Shown here piece after piece: positions 51,599 through 61,662 of a stretch of 64,000 bases of DNA (the first letter of the stretch is position 1; each line of letters starts with the position of its first letter). The notes under the pieces are model-generated. The model had not been told where the DNA came from, searched no databases, and saw only the letters and a list, made by a program, of their open reading frames with translations. The stretch covers positions 1 to 64,000 of the forward strand of contig JAFGEF010000038.1 of the NCBI GenBank assembly GCA_016931715.1, written 5' to 3'. The stretch comes from Sedimentisphaerales bacterium. GTDB lineage: Bacteria; Planctomycetota; Phycisphaerae; Sedimentisphaerales; Anaerobacaceae. Both the position numbers and the translations under genes were made by a program.

Positions 51599-54500
51599 AT
51601 GAATACGATATTAGAAGCAATAAATGGGGCGGGGCTGAAATTCGTTGAATTCGCATTACCAATGCTGATTCAATCAAGTCTGCTGATTTTAATACTATTA
51701 GCGGCGGATTTCCTGCTGCGAAAAAGAGTCCGGGCGGTCTTTCGATATTGGATTTGGATGCTTGTACTGATAAAGCTCATGCTTCCCTCTTCGCTGTATT
51801 CGCCCCTTAGCCTTGGCTCGTGGTTCGGGGAGAAAATCGAATTTACGCAGCAGGACAATATAGAGGATACAGGGCAAACAATGTATAAGTCCGAAAATAT
51901 ACATGAACATACACCTGCTATGCCCGATTTCAGGTCAAGAGAGCCAATGGGGGAAAATTCAAGAGCATTATCAATAAATCATGAGTCTGGAACAATCAGC
52001 AATCCGGCCGCTGCAAATCCCATCCCGGCTGCTTCGGAGACGATTGAGAAAGATACTGTTATAACTCAAGCGGCGGCGACAAAAATATCCTGGCAGGCGG
52101 AAGTGTTTTTAATGTGGATTGCAATCGCCGCAATATTGGCTCTAATAGTATTGAAAAGAACGATTTTTATAAGGGAGCTTGTAAAAAATGCGGCGGATAT
52201 AGATTTCTCGAACAATAATTCTATATTACCGAAAACTGGTAGGGTGGGGTTCTACCCCACCAATTATTCGACACTGCAATTTGGTCCGGCAAGTACCACT
52301 CTGCAGTATTGTTGTAAATGTTTAAGTTTCAAAAAGCAAATCCCTCTGAAAATCTCACCTGATGCCACAAGCCCTGTTGTCTGCGGCTTGCTGCGGCCAG
52401 TAATTTTACTGCCGCAAAACCTCATCTCCTCGCTCAGCCAGGAACAGTTGAAGGCGATTTTCTTTCATGAGCTTGCACATATCAGGCGGCTTGACTTGTG
52501 GGTGAACCTGCTCCAGACGCTTTTGCAGGTTATCTATTTTTACAATCCGCTGTTCTGGCTCGCCAATTCTATTATCCGAAGAACGCGCGAGCAGGCGGTA
52601 GATGAGATGGTACTTGTCACAATGGGTAAAAACGCAGCCGAATATCCCGAAACTCTTGTGAGCGTCGCGAAACTTGCCTTTAAGCGTCCCGCTTTAAGCC
52701 TCCGGCTGATAGGTGTTGTCGAATCCGAAGACGCTCTATCCGGCAGAATCAAACACATGCTCAATCACCCAATCCCAAAAACCGCAAAGCTCGGCTTGCT
52801 CGGATTGTTAATCATAATTATATTAGCCTCGATTCTGCTGCCTATGACAAAAATGGCTAAGCCGAAAATGTCTGTAATAAACAACGGTCCGCTCGATATA
52901 AAGCTGGTCGCCATCCGGCCGGACAGCGGCGATATGCTTTACGACCCAAATGGCAGAAAAATTGGTAAATTGCCAGAATTTGCTGTCGCATATCAAGACT
53001 CCTGGAATCCTGAGAGTCAGTGCAGAGATTTCATTTTCGAGCTTCCTAAAGATCAGAATCAATTGCTTTTTGCCGCTCATGGAATATATATTACCGACAA
53101 TTATCTAAGCCTTGGTGATAGCTTTAGAGAAATTTATAACACAATAAGCGATCCACCTACCCTGACTTATTCTGTATCGTTCGAACGTTCTTATCGCAAA
53201 TATTTGGTTCCTTTCTTCTCTGTTAATCACGTTATAGATTATATAGATATTACATTGAATTATTACTACGGCCCGCGTAAAGAAGCGCTCAGCACGTTTT
53301 CCGGCCCATTTACTTTGGATAGGACAATAACTGCTGATGGAAATAGTCCCTATTATGTGACATTTAAGGAATCCGACAATACAATCAACAATGGTTTAGA
53401 GATAAATTTTCAATCAAATCAATTTATTTATTTCAGCAAAATACCAGACATTATAATATATGACCTGAATGGTAAGAGATACTTTATGGACAATCCCAGG
53501 TCTGGTTCCGTTGGTTTTATTTACTCAGATATACCCGTTTCTCTTGATAAAATCGCAGCTGTTACTTTTGGTGAACAATCTTACAGGATTACTTTTAAGA
53601 ATGTGAAAGTTCAATATAATACTCCACCTCGTACACATGCTGAATATCTTGATATAATGGCACAAAGACTCAATTTGGCTGGATTAACCAGTGAAGAATT
53701 GAGACGATATGATTTTAAGAATCCGCAGGAAGCGATTAAAGTTATTGATATTATTCAAAGCCAGTCGCATATCCGGCAGGCTGTTCAGGCGATCAGATTT
53801 AATCAATATAATTCTGGTTCGCCTGCTCAGGATCAAGACGCAATGAGAAATAATCCGAAAGTTCGAATTCCCGAACTAAACAAGGAAACACAGATAATAA
53901 TCCGAAAGGTCGCAGCTCAGTGGGCGAGTTCGAGTGACGTTGAGAATTTCGGACTGGAACTTGGCTTGATGGGGAAATGGCCTGAGTTTTTTGATATGGC
54001 TATCGAAAGGCTAAGTAAAGAACCACCCGAACATCTTTCTCCTGAAAAGGAACGAATATGGCGACAGGATAACCATGAAATAACAAATGTTATGCTTAAT
54101 TACAGGCTCGATAAATATACAACCGAACAAGCTGATAAACTAAAACAGCTTATTCTTAGTACAAACGATAAAGCAGTGTTACAAGATATTTTTAATCTTC
54201 TGAAGATGACAAAAATCCAGGAAATTACTGACGTTCTCTGGGAACTGGCTCAGGACGAGAACCCCTGGATATGGTGGCGTGCATTTGAAGCATGGTATTA
54301 TCATATATCAAGCAAAGATAGAAATATTGATGATCTATCCGAAGAAAATAAACTCAAATTATTTCTCATACATGGTTTTCCTAAAGATGATAATCTGGAC
54401 AAAAAAGCTACAGAGCGTTTGGCTGAAATATTTACTCCTGAATTGGGAAGACTGGATGCGGGAACGTGGAATTCTGTCAAAACTAAAATTACGCAAAAGT

Positions 54501-57500
54501 ACGATAAAAAAGAAGCAACCGAACTTTTTATTAATTATCTGAGACAAGTACATGATGAAACCACAGCGAGACAATGGAAACAAAGAAATGCTCAACCTGT
54601 TTGGAATGTGATTAATATAATATGGAATTTGAATCTATGGTATGATGTAAATATCGGTAATATTGGAATTGAAGAACCCGGGCGGGGAGCAAATATTGAG
54701 CCGAGAACATTTGCTGCTTTTCAAACTCTTATATCTCAGGCTCTGAACTGGTATGATGAGAATCAGAACGTTGAACCAATCGAGTTGGCCTTTGCCGGTA
54801 AAGTAGTCGATACATCCGGGAATCCGATTGTGAATGCAAAATTAATTTTCACGAAAATGGAAGATTATCAGGATGAAAGAGGTTATAAAAACCAGCGCAG
54901 AGTTGAAGTGTCGCAGATTACTACGGACATGAACGGGCAATTCTCTGTAGTACTCGATTCAAAAGAACAATGGTACGAATTAAATGTAACTGCAGATGGT
55001 TTTCTAACGAGAGAAAGAATTATGGTTCATCCTCTTGACGATGGAAGATTTCGCTACAATGACCGCTATACAGATAAAGATAATGTAATTACAATGCAGC
55101 ATCCCGGCAGAATCAGCGGGACAGTTTACGGCTCCGATGGAAAGCCCTTATTAAACACTAAATTTAAGTTGTGGGCTAATTATCAATACTCTTCAACGGG
55201 ACCGGAACTAACCATCACGACAGATTCACAGGGAAAATTTGATGTAAATGGGATTGCAGCCGACCCAATGCTTTTATCTTATACAAGGCTCAACCAGGTA
55301 CCGCAGGGACGAACATCACGTCAGGAATACGGAGGATTGTGCGGTGCTTTAATAATTGAAAATAAAGAAGGACAGAATTTATCTGATATTGTTCTGGATT
55401 TATCAAAATCCGTCTGCTCGCTTGAGCTTGAGGTAAAAGATAAAGCAGGCGTTCCTGTCGATTCTATTAACATGTATTTTGATATAAAAATGCCCCCCGG
55501 AAGCGGATATCTTTATAATACGGTGTTCTATTCCAAAGAAGAAAAATCGGACGGAATATATAAATTCGAAGGCTTGCCGCCGGGAAAATGGCATTTAAGA
55601 ATATCTAATAGTGATTATCCGGATCAGGAACTTGACGTCGAACTTACCGGCGAAAAACCAGCTCACCATCAGATAGAAATTGGATCGTCTGCCGATTCAG
55701 AAATAAAAAAACGAGCCGAACTTGAAAGAGCCTTGAGAGCGGCAAAGGAGACACTCCCGAAAAATCTGTCTGATGTTCCGTTTATGGATAACCAATTTAC
55801 AAGTAACAATAAAGAACCTATATCTAATCAGACATCTGTTTTGCAGGGAACACCGATAATTGGTTATGATGTGAAACTTAATTTTACTGAACCAAATATC
55901 AGTGACGGTAGTTTTCATAGCGAGCAGAGTGTTGCTTTTGCATTGTCTTTTCTGCAAATTCAAGACAGGCCGGGTTATTATGTTGATTTTATTTCAACCG
56001 GGCAGGAAACGTGGCCTGTAATTGTTGATGATAATACCCTTACAATATCGAATGGCAATAGCGGCCGGCAAATTATTTCCGAATCATGGACTTCTGAAGA
56101 AACAAAATTTGAAAAAGTGATAACTCTGCCGCTGGAGTATTCAGGCAAAAAATTTCAGTGTCCCGTTTATATAGAATTGCAGCGGAGAGAACATAATAGC
56201 CCGATTGGTTATTACTGGTTCTGTGCGTATATTTCAGGCAGATTACCCAGAGGCGCAAGCAGCAGAATCTTCGAAATAGTTAACCTCGACCAGCAGATGG
56301 AATTTCGCCTGAAAGGTGACGGCACAGACAAGAGAGATGCTGTTTTGGGGATTGATATTGATGGCGATGGAAAAATCGACTCTTCAACAAGAGGCGGCGA
56401 GCAGTTTTCACTATACGAACCTTTCACTATCGATTCCAAAACATACCGGGTAACAGAAGTAGATCCTTATCTACCAAGAGTTGTATTTCGCGAAGTTGCT
56501 TCTGAAACGAAGACAAATACTTCTGCTTCTGGTCAATCAGTAAAACCGAAGCTGACAATAAAATCTCATGAGGCAAATGGGGCAAATAAGGAAGCTGAAG
56601 CATTGATGGGAAAATTTCAACAGGCTTTGAAGGATTCTGATTTTGAAAAGGCAATAAGTTTGTGTTCTCAAAAAGTTCAATCATTTGCTAAGAAATACCA
56701 ACCTTTAGAGGATTTCTTTAATGATGTTGTTCCTATCGAAAAAATAAAAGCTTTATCTGAAGTTTTGACTTTCGGTGGAAGTACAGGACCTGGAAATCGT
56801 AGATTAGCATATTTTTGTTGCGTGCAATTGTCTGAACCTGATATTAAACCACAGATTAGTTGGGAGTGGAAACTTAATAATACTGATTCAGGCTGGGAGA
56901 TTGATTTTAAAACATTAACATTAAATGCATGGATTGAACAAGAGACGAATAGATTAAACAATGAACGAATACAGGCACTCGAAAGAGACAGAATCTTAAA
57001 GGAAGGCTTGGAATTAAAGCTGGTTCCATTGAGCGAGAGTTTTGTCGTTGGCAAGCCTATGGAGTTTCGGCTGGAATTGACTAATATAAGTGATTCACCG
57101 ATTGAATATTGGACAGCAGATTTTTATTTGCTTAATGACCCTTTAACTATTATTGATCCTAATGGAAAACATGTCGAATATATGTCCGGCTCTACTCAAA
57201 CTACAACGGTTTCTAAAACTCTTAATCCAAACCAAACAATCATACTCAAGGAAAAATATGATGTTACAAGCCAGTATCATATAACAAAACCGGGAACTTA
57301 TACTTTTCAATTCACTGGCTACGATTCCACAGTTGTAAAATCAAATATTGTAAAAGTGGAAGTCAATCCCGGACAGATTTCTGATGATGATTTAATATTT
57401 CAAAAGCTTATTGATATTGCTCCTGAAGATTGGGAAATAACCAAAACAAGAATACGTGATTTGGATGATTTCAATATAGAGGACAATAACGGAATTTCAA

Positions 57501-60500
57501 TAGCCATGATAGGTGATTATGATAAAGAAACAACCGAAGGTTTCGCTGGAGTAATTTTACTTATTAATACATCACAATCTTATCTGGAAGCAATTGACAA
57601 CGAAGCCGAATTCTTGGGACATTCAAGGTGGGGAAACGTTTATATCAATTCCTTAAATGCAGAATCTCTTTGGCCGGATTACAAAGAACAAATAGTAAAA
57701 GTCCTTAGAATAGAAACAGCAGAAAACTCCATCAAGCAGAATGAAGAAAAAGCAAAATGGGGTGATGTTGTTGAAGGCTCTCAGATTCGTCTTGTTGATG
57801 CAAACCAGATTTGGGGACGCTCCGACTGGCCTCATGCTGTTGTGCGGCTGCATCTGGAAGCGAAAAATAATGGACAACGCTATCTTCATTTGCCTGAAAA
57901 CGGACTTAGATGGCAAATAGAAGTTGATGGCAAATGGTATGAATATGTTAAGTATGAACAAGGACCGGATGGAATTGATTTTGGAGCAGGTACTGTCTTA
58001 CGCGATTTTAATCAGGGAAATTTTTATGATGATTTGAAAGTTGAAATTGCGGGTAACTGGAAACAAATCCCGCAAGAAAAAGAAATAGAATATGCCATGA
58101 GACAATATTCCGGTTCCGGAGGGATTATAGAAGTTCTATACGGCAAAGAGCTTATTTTGGAATCCGGCAAACATAAAATTCGCACAGCAATAACATGTCC
58201 TCCTTCAAAAAGAGTAAATATTGTCGACTCTCCGGTTCGTTTGATTAGCAATCCAATCGAAGTCACTCTTGATAAAGTTCCCGATGATAATGAAGTACCA
58301 TGGGGACAGACAATCGAAGAAATACAGATTCGAGGGAGAATGGATGAGCAATGGCACGAGGGAGAAGTTCCGAAATTTCTTGTGGACGTGCGAAATAATG
58401 GGCCAGAAGATTTGAGATTGGTCCTGGCGCCTGAATGGTGGGAGTTAGAACTGGATGGTATATGGTATAAAATTGGAGCCTGGTATTCAGGAATAGTACC
58501 TGTGATGTCATTAGACTCGGGCGAACAGAAGAATGGTATAGAGTTTGTTCCGACAGAGCGTTGGGAATGGAATAATAATCGTGATCCTTTGAAATTTACC
58601 GAAGGTACGCATGAAGTCCGATTGTCACTTACTGTATTTCGTAAGGATCCTAATGACAAGCGAAGTACACGAGTATTAAGTAATCAAATCGAGTTTGAGA
58701 TTTTACCGAAAGAAGAAAATTCCGATGCGAATGCTTCAGGAGCTGGCCAAACAGGTGTGAATATTTATTTATTAGATGGTGCATCGGCACAACCGCTCTC
58801 AGAGTCGGTTCTTAGAGATAAACCATGGATAGCCTCAGAAGATATTGAAATGTACGATTTTTCAAGTCATTGTATCTATTTGAAAAAAGAAAGACCTGAA
58901 CTTCCTTTCAAAACAGTGTCACTGCGCGGAAATCCCTTTGTTATTACAGCTAATGGTCAGAAATGCTATTCAGGTTTGCTATGGACATCAGTATCATCTT
59001 TTATGCCGGAATGGAATACGCCGCTGATTTATGTGCCTGATTTCACGATGCCTGGTGACATTATAAATATTCAGTTGAGTCCAGGACTTTCGTCTTCCGA
59101 AGAGGATACTCAAACTCAAGATGTGCGAATCGATCCGCATATAATACAGGCGCTTAAAGAAAAAGGGCAATATCATGCCGGGCTGGAAATCACCTTGGAT
59201 AAGGTTGATATACGGAAAACAGATACCGGCTCATCGCTTTCATATACCTATACCTTGAAAAATAATGACCAGAATGACCTTTACGTTTTTGATCCGAATA
59301 AAATGGGCGCAGGTCTGTTCCATTATTTCAATAATTGCCCTTCGCTGCTGCCCGAGGGAGGTGGGCGCTATATCGCCGGAGATAACGATAAAATCGTAAA
59401 GACCCCGGACCCCTCGGATAAAATTGATAAGTCATGGTTCAGTCTTATCGAGAGCGGCCAGTCGATGACTCGCACAGTGACATTAGATGCTTATCCGGAA
59501 ATATCGCAAGGCAAATACGAGTGTAGTTTCAGGTTTCATTCCCCGGGCATTCGATTCACCAAAGATCAGCGTGCCCAGTTCGACAAAAGAGTTTGGATGG
59601 GGCAAATTAGCGCGAAAACAAACGTCAATATCACTGGTATCAAGGCTCAGCCTTCCGAAGTTGAGGCAAATGCCAACAAACTGGAATTTAGGATAATTCC
59701 AGAAGCGCCCGGTTCCAGCGGCTATCCGATTGGCTTTACGCCGCAGGAGGTGCAGCAATTCATTCAGGTACTCGAACAAAACGGTCCGAATGCTACAGTG
59801 CATAATAACGATTATATCTGGCTTGAACTTGATGAGAGCGTGGAAAGCAATTTATTTATCAAACAAAAATATCAGGGCAAAATGTATGTGCTGGCTTCAA
59901 ACAGGAAATCTGAAATTATGCTCGATGACGGCAGTTGGTACATGAATCGTGCAAACAGAAATAGAGAAGATAATTTTACCAACAGGTATTATTCCGTCTC
60001 CTCGAGGTTAGATGAGTACGGCGACCATCTCTTGTCTTCATTAACTAACAATAATATGGGGAAATATCTTGCTGTCATTGCAAACGGTAAGATTATTTTT
60101 GCTTCAAGGATTTCTCGCATAATGCACGAGGTGACAATAACCGGTGACTTCTCGGCAGCTCAGGCCGGCTCATGGATGTACAGGCTCGATCAATTCGCTC
60201 AGGTTTCAGTGTTAGAAAGAAAGCCGCGTCTTTGTGATGTGGACAGGCAGGCCTCGCAGGAGTATGACAAAGCGAGAGAAGCGATAGCCGCAGGTGAAAA
60301 CAGGGCAAAACTGGCGCAAATATTTTTGACAATTGGCGCAAAGCATCCGAAAACTGACGAATGTAAAACCGCAACCGAATTAGGTCATCTGCTGGAAAAA
60401 ATGGCACAAGAGGATAAAAACTTTGTTGAGCCGAAAGACGTGCAGAAACTTTCATCGCAGGAAAAAATCGATTATTACATTTACAAGCTGCGTGACATCT

Positions 60501-60868
60501 CCAAACAGTCAATTTTCACTGGTGAAAAAATACATGTTCTTCGAGAGGCGGATAACTCGGCAGTGACTCTAAGAGAAATGGGAAAAGACGTTGTACCGGC
60601 AATGATTTCTTTATTGGAAGATCGCCGACCGACGCGGACAGCCAGCGATCCATTTACCGGCGGCGTAATTCTGCGTTATTGTGATATTGCCTTGGAGATT
60701 ATCGAGTCGATTTCCGGGAAGAAATTTGATTTTCGTACTGTGCGCGGAAGCTATTTATCGACTGCAAGTGAAAAATTGAGAGAAAAAATCATCGAAGATG
60801 TCAAATCGTGGTGGGAGCAAAATAAAGATAAGTCCGATAAGCAGCCTGATTCTATGAAAAATCGCTAA
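51599..60868 (+). CDS. Giant BlaR1-like M56 metallopeptidase fusion protein
   Basis: 3089 residues in one uninterrupted frame. Residues 1-420 are a BlaR1/MecR1 membrane protease: four TM helices, zinc motif HELAH at 290-294 and the third-ligand segment REQAVDEM near 331. A TM near 400-420 leads to about 2650 extracytoplasmic residues: mixed alpha/beta and helical regions, carboxypeptidase-regulatory-like beta sandwiches (about 1060-1330, FAGKVVDTSGNPIVNAKL, GRISGTVYGSDGKPLLNT), a DIDGDGKID calcium-loop-like motif near 1585, several Ig-like repeats (1800-2550, LTNISDSPIEYW, VDVRNNGPEDLRL), and a helical end. GGAG precedes the ATG by 8 bases. BlaR1 is normally about 600 residues. Probably a sensor of envelope signals that relieves BlaI repression. 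Confidence 0.88.
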   Translation: MNTILEAINGAGLKFVEFALPMLIQSSLLILILLAADFLLRKRVRAVFRYWIWMLVLIKLMLPSSLYSPLSLGSWFGEKIEFTQQDNIEDTGQTMYKSENIHEHTPAMPDFRSREPMGENSRALSINHESGTISNPAAANPIPAASETIEKDTVITQAAATKISWQAEVFLMWIAIAAILALIVLKRTIFIRELVKNAADIDFSNNNSILPKTGRVGFYPTNYSTLQFGPASTTLQYCCKCLSFKKQIPLKISPDATSPVVCGLLRPVILLPQNLISSLSQEQLKAIFFHELAHIRRLDLWVNLLQTLLQVIYFYNPLFWLANSIIRRTREQAVDEMVLVTMGKNAAEYPETLVSVAKLAFKRPALSLRLIGVVESEDALSGRIKHMLNHPIPKTAKLGLLGLLIIIILASILLPMTKMAKPKMSVINNGPLDIKLVAIRPDSGDMLYDPNGRKIGKLPEFAVAYQDSWNPESQCRDFIFELPKDQNQLLFAAHGIYITDNYLSLGDSFREIYNTISDPPTLTYSVSFERSYRKYLVPFFSVNHVIDYIDITLNYYYGPRKEALSTFSGPFTLDRTITADGNSPYYVTFKESDNTINNGLEINFQSNQFIYFSKIPDIIIYDLNGKRYFMDNPRSGSVGFIYSDIPVSLDKIAAVTFGEQSYRITFKNVKVQYNTPPRTHAEYLDIMAQRLNLAGLTSEELRRYDFKNPQEAIKVIDIIQSQSHIRQAVQAIRFNQYNSGSPAQDQDAMRNNPKVRIPELNKETQIIIRKVAAQWASSSDVENFGLELGLMGKWPEFFDMAIERLSKEPPEHLSPEKERIWRQDNHEITNVMLNYRLDKYTTEQADKLKQLILSTNDKAVLQDIFNLLKMTKIQEITDVLWELAQDENPWIWWRAFEAWYYHISSKDRNIDDLSEENKLKLFLIHGFPKDDNLDKKATERLAEIFTPELGRLDAGTWNSVKTKITQKYDKKEATELFINYLRQVHDETTARQWKQRNAQPVWNVINIIWNLNLWYDVNIGNIGIEEPGRGANIEPRTFAAFQTLISQALNWYDENQNVEPIELAFAGKVVDTSGNPIVNAKLIFTKMEDYQDERGYKNQRRVEVSQITTDMNGQFSVVLDSKEQWYELNVTADGFLTRERIMVHPLDDGRFRYNDRYTDKDNVITMQHPGRISGTVYGSDGKPLLNTKFKLWANYQYSSTGPELTITTDSQGKFDVNGIAADPMLLSYTRLNQVPQGRTSRQEYGGLCGALIIENKEGQNLSDIVLDLSKSVCSLELEVKDKAGVPVDSINMYFDIKMPPGSGYLYNTVFYSKEEKSDGIYKFEGLPPGKWHLRISNSDYPDQELDVELTGEKPAHHQIEIGSSADSEIKKRAELERALRAAKETLPKNLSDVPFMDNQFTSNNKEPISNQTSVLQGTPIIGYDVKLNFTEPNISDGSFHSEQSVAFALSFLQIQDRPGYYVDFISTGQETWPVIVDDNTLTISNGNSGRQIISESWTSEETKFEKVITLPLEYSGKKFQCPVYIELQRREHNSPIGYYWFCAYISGRLPRGASSRIFEIVNLDQQMEFRLKGDGTDKRDAVLGIDIDGDGKIDSSTRGGEQFSLYEPFTIDSKTYRVTEVDPYLPRVVFREVASETKTNTSASGQSVKPKLTIKSHEANGANKEAEALMGKFQQALKDSDFEKAISLCSQKVQSFAKKYQPLEDFFNDVVPIEKIKALSEVLTFGGSTGPGNRRLAYFCCVQLSEPDIKPQISWEWKLNNTDSGWEIDFKTLTLNAWIEQETNRLNNERIQALERDRILKEGLELKLVPLSESFVVGKPMEFRLELTNISDSPIEYWTADFYLLNDPLTIIDPNGKHVEYMSGSTQTTTVSKTLNPNQTIILKEKYDVTSQYHITKPGTYTFQFTGYDSTVVKSNIVKVEVNPGQISDDDLIFQKLIDIAPEDWEITKTRIRDLDDFNIEDNNGISIAMIGDYDKETTEGFAGVILLINTSQSYLEAIDNEAEFLGHSRWGNVYINSLNAESLWPDYKEQIVKVLRIETAENSIKQNEEKAKWGDVVEGSQIRLVDANQIWGRSDWPHAVVRLHLEAKNNGQRYLHLPENGLRWQIEVDGKWYEYVKYEQGPDGIDFGAGTVLRDFNQGNFYDDLKVEIAGNWKQIPQEKEIEYAMRQYSGSGGIIEVLYGKELILESGKHKIRTAITCPPSKRVNIVDSPVRLISNPIEVTLDKVPDDNEVPWGQTIEEIQIRGRMDEQWHEGEVPKFLVDVRNNGPEDLRLVLAPEWWELELDGIWYKIGAWYSGIVPVMSLDSGEQKNGIEFVPTERWEWNNNRDPLKFTEGTHEVRLSLTVFRKDPNDKRSTRVLSNQIEFEILPKEENSDANASGAGQTGVNIYLLDGASAQPLSESVLRDKPWIASEDIEMYDFSSHCIYLKKERPELPFKTVSLRGNPFVITANGQKCYSGLLWTSVSSFMPEWNTPLIYVPDFTMPGDIINIQLSPGLSSSEEDTQTQDVRIDPHIIQALKEKGQYHAGLEITLDKVDIRKTDTGSSLSYTYTLKNNDQNDLYVFDPNKMGAGLFHYFNNCPSLLPEGGGRYIAGDNDKIVKTPDPSDKIDKSWFSLIESGQSMTRTVTLDAYPEISQGKYECSFRFHSPGIRFTKDQRAQFDKRVWMGQISAKTNVNITGIKAQPSEVEANANKLEFRIIPEAPGSSGYPIGFTPQEVQQFIQVLEQNGPNATVHNNDYIWLELDESVESNLFIKQKYQGKMYVLASNRKSEIMLDDGSWYMNRANRNREDNFTNRYYSVSSRLDEYGDHLLSSLTNNNMGKYLAVIANGKIIFASRISRIMHEVTITGDFSAAQAGSWMYRLDQFAQVSVLERKPRLCDVDRQASQEYDKAREAIAAGENRAKLAQIFLTIGAKHPKTDECKTATELGHLLEKMAQEDKNFVEPKDVQKLSSQEKIDYYIYKLRDISKQSIFTGEKIHVLREADNSAVTLREMGKDVVPAMISLLEDRRPTRTASDPFTGGVILRYCDIALEIIESISGKKFDFRTVRGSYLSTASEKLREKIIEDVKSWWEQNKDKSDKQPDSMKNR
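52243..52261. repeat. 19-bp palindrome inserted in the M56 coding sequence
   Basis: GGTGGGGT-TCT-ACCCCACC, with 8-base arms and a three-base centre like the intergenic palindromes, lies in frame at codons about 215-221 (GRVGFYPT). The flanking 38 residues look unlike the neighbouring M56 domain, so a repeat seems to have inserted without breaking the frame. Confidence 0.65.
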
Positions 60869-61021
60869 GATTATAGGCAATTTACTCAATTATTACATAC
60901 CAAAAGCCCAATTCCGCCGGATCATTAGGCATTCTGCCTGCCTAAATTAAGGTTTTCCCCTATTTCCAGATTGATTCCTCGTGTGATATAAAAAGATTTT
61001 GAAATGCTTTAAGGAGTAAAA

Positions 61022-61117
61022 ATGGCTGGTTTCGGGGATAAAAAAGAGAAAGCTAAAAATGTTAAAGCTATCACAATGAGTAAAAAAGTAGGGGTGTTCG
61101 AAGGCAGCCGGTGTTAA
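61022..61117 (+). CDS. Small basic protein (31 aa)
   Basis: MAGFGDKKEKAKNVKAITMS followed by KKVGVFEGSRC. AAGGAG stands 5 bases upstream of the ATG. A 10-bp hairpin begins within the last codons and ends 14 bases after the stop, arguing for a real short transcript. The product is Lys-rich with no hydrophobic segment. No family is recognised. It lies in the 794-base gap between the giant protein and the lipoprotein gene. Confidence 0.5.
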   Translation: MAGFGDKKEKAKNVKAITMSKKVGVFEGSRC

Positions 61118-61131
61118 ATATACCGGCTGCC
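61103..61131 (+). terminator. Hairpin at the end of the small ORF
   Basis: GGCAGCCGGT (61103-61112) pairs exactly with ACCGGCTGCC (61122-61131) around a nine-base loop holding the stop codon. No T-run follows, so it may be a stability element. Confidence 0.55.
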
Positions 61132-61277
61132 GGGTAACAATTATCAATTCTGACATACTTCCAAAATTTAAAACAGTCCTGCGAATGTTTTACCGAAATC
61201 GTTCTACACCACAGAGCACACGAAGAATCTCGAAGAAAATACCTAACGACTATCGACCAACAACTAAAGACTAATTT

Positions 61278-61523
61278 AAAGCCGCAGAGCTCACAGAGAA
61301 CAACAATCGCTAATGTCCAAAACCAAAATTCTAAACAAATTCAAATGTTTAAAACATTTATTCTTGTTTAGAAAGGTAGGGGGTGATGAATCGCACCATT
61401 TATCTTAATATCAGATAAAGAGTTACGTTCCTGTTTGGAGCATTAGAATTTTTATATTGGAAATTGTTTAGGATTTTGGTTGCGGCTACGCCGCGCCAAG
61501 TCCTCTGTGAGCTCTGCGGCTTT
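61278..61523. repeat. Long imperfect inverted repeat with 21-bp perfect core
   Basis: 61278-61298 (starting AAAGCCGCAGAGCTCACAG) is the exact reverse complement of 61503-61523. Beyond it the arms stay similar: AACCAAAATTCTAAACAAA near 61321 and, in reverse, AACCAAAATCCTAAACAAT near 61484. The arms enclose roughly 130 bases without a gene. It may be a miniature element or two inverted copies of a dispersed repeat. Confidence 0.6.
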
Positions 61524-61662
61524 TGATTAATTGTTAGTTTTTTCATTTGGGGACGGGTGAAGAATAAATCGGAATTGGTATGTATTCCATTGTGAAAATC
61601 TGGTATATTATTGAAAAGTTGTATATTCGATATAATTTATAGACGATGATAATAGAATCTTC

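Noticed and set aside
58024..58659. 211-codon minus-strand frame inside the M56 fusion
   Set aside because: Shadow of the plus-strand gene, no ribosome binding site and no recognisable domain.
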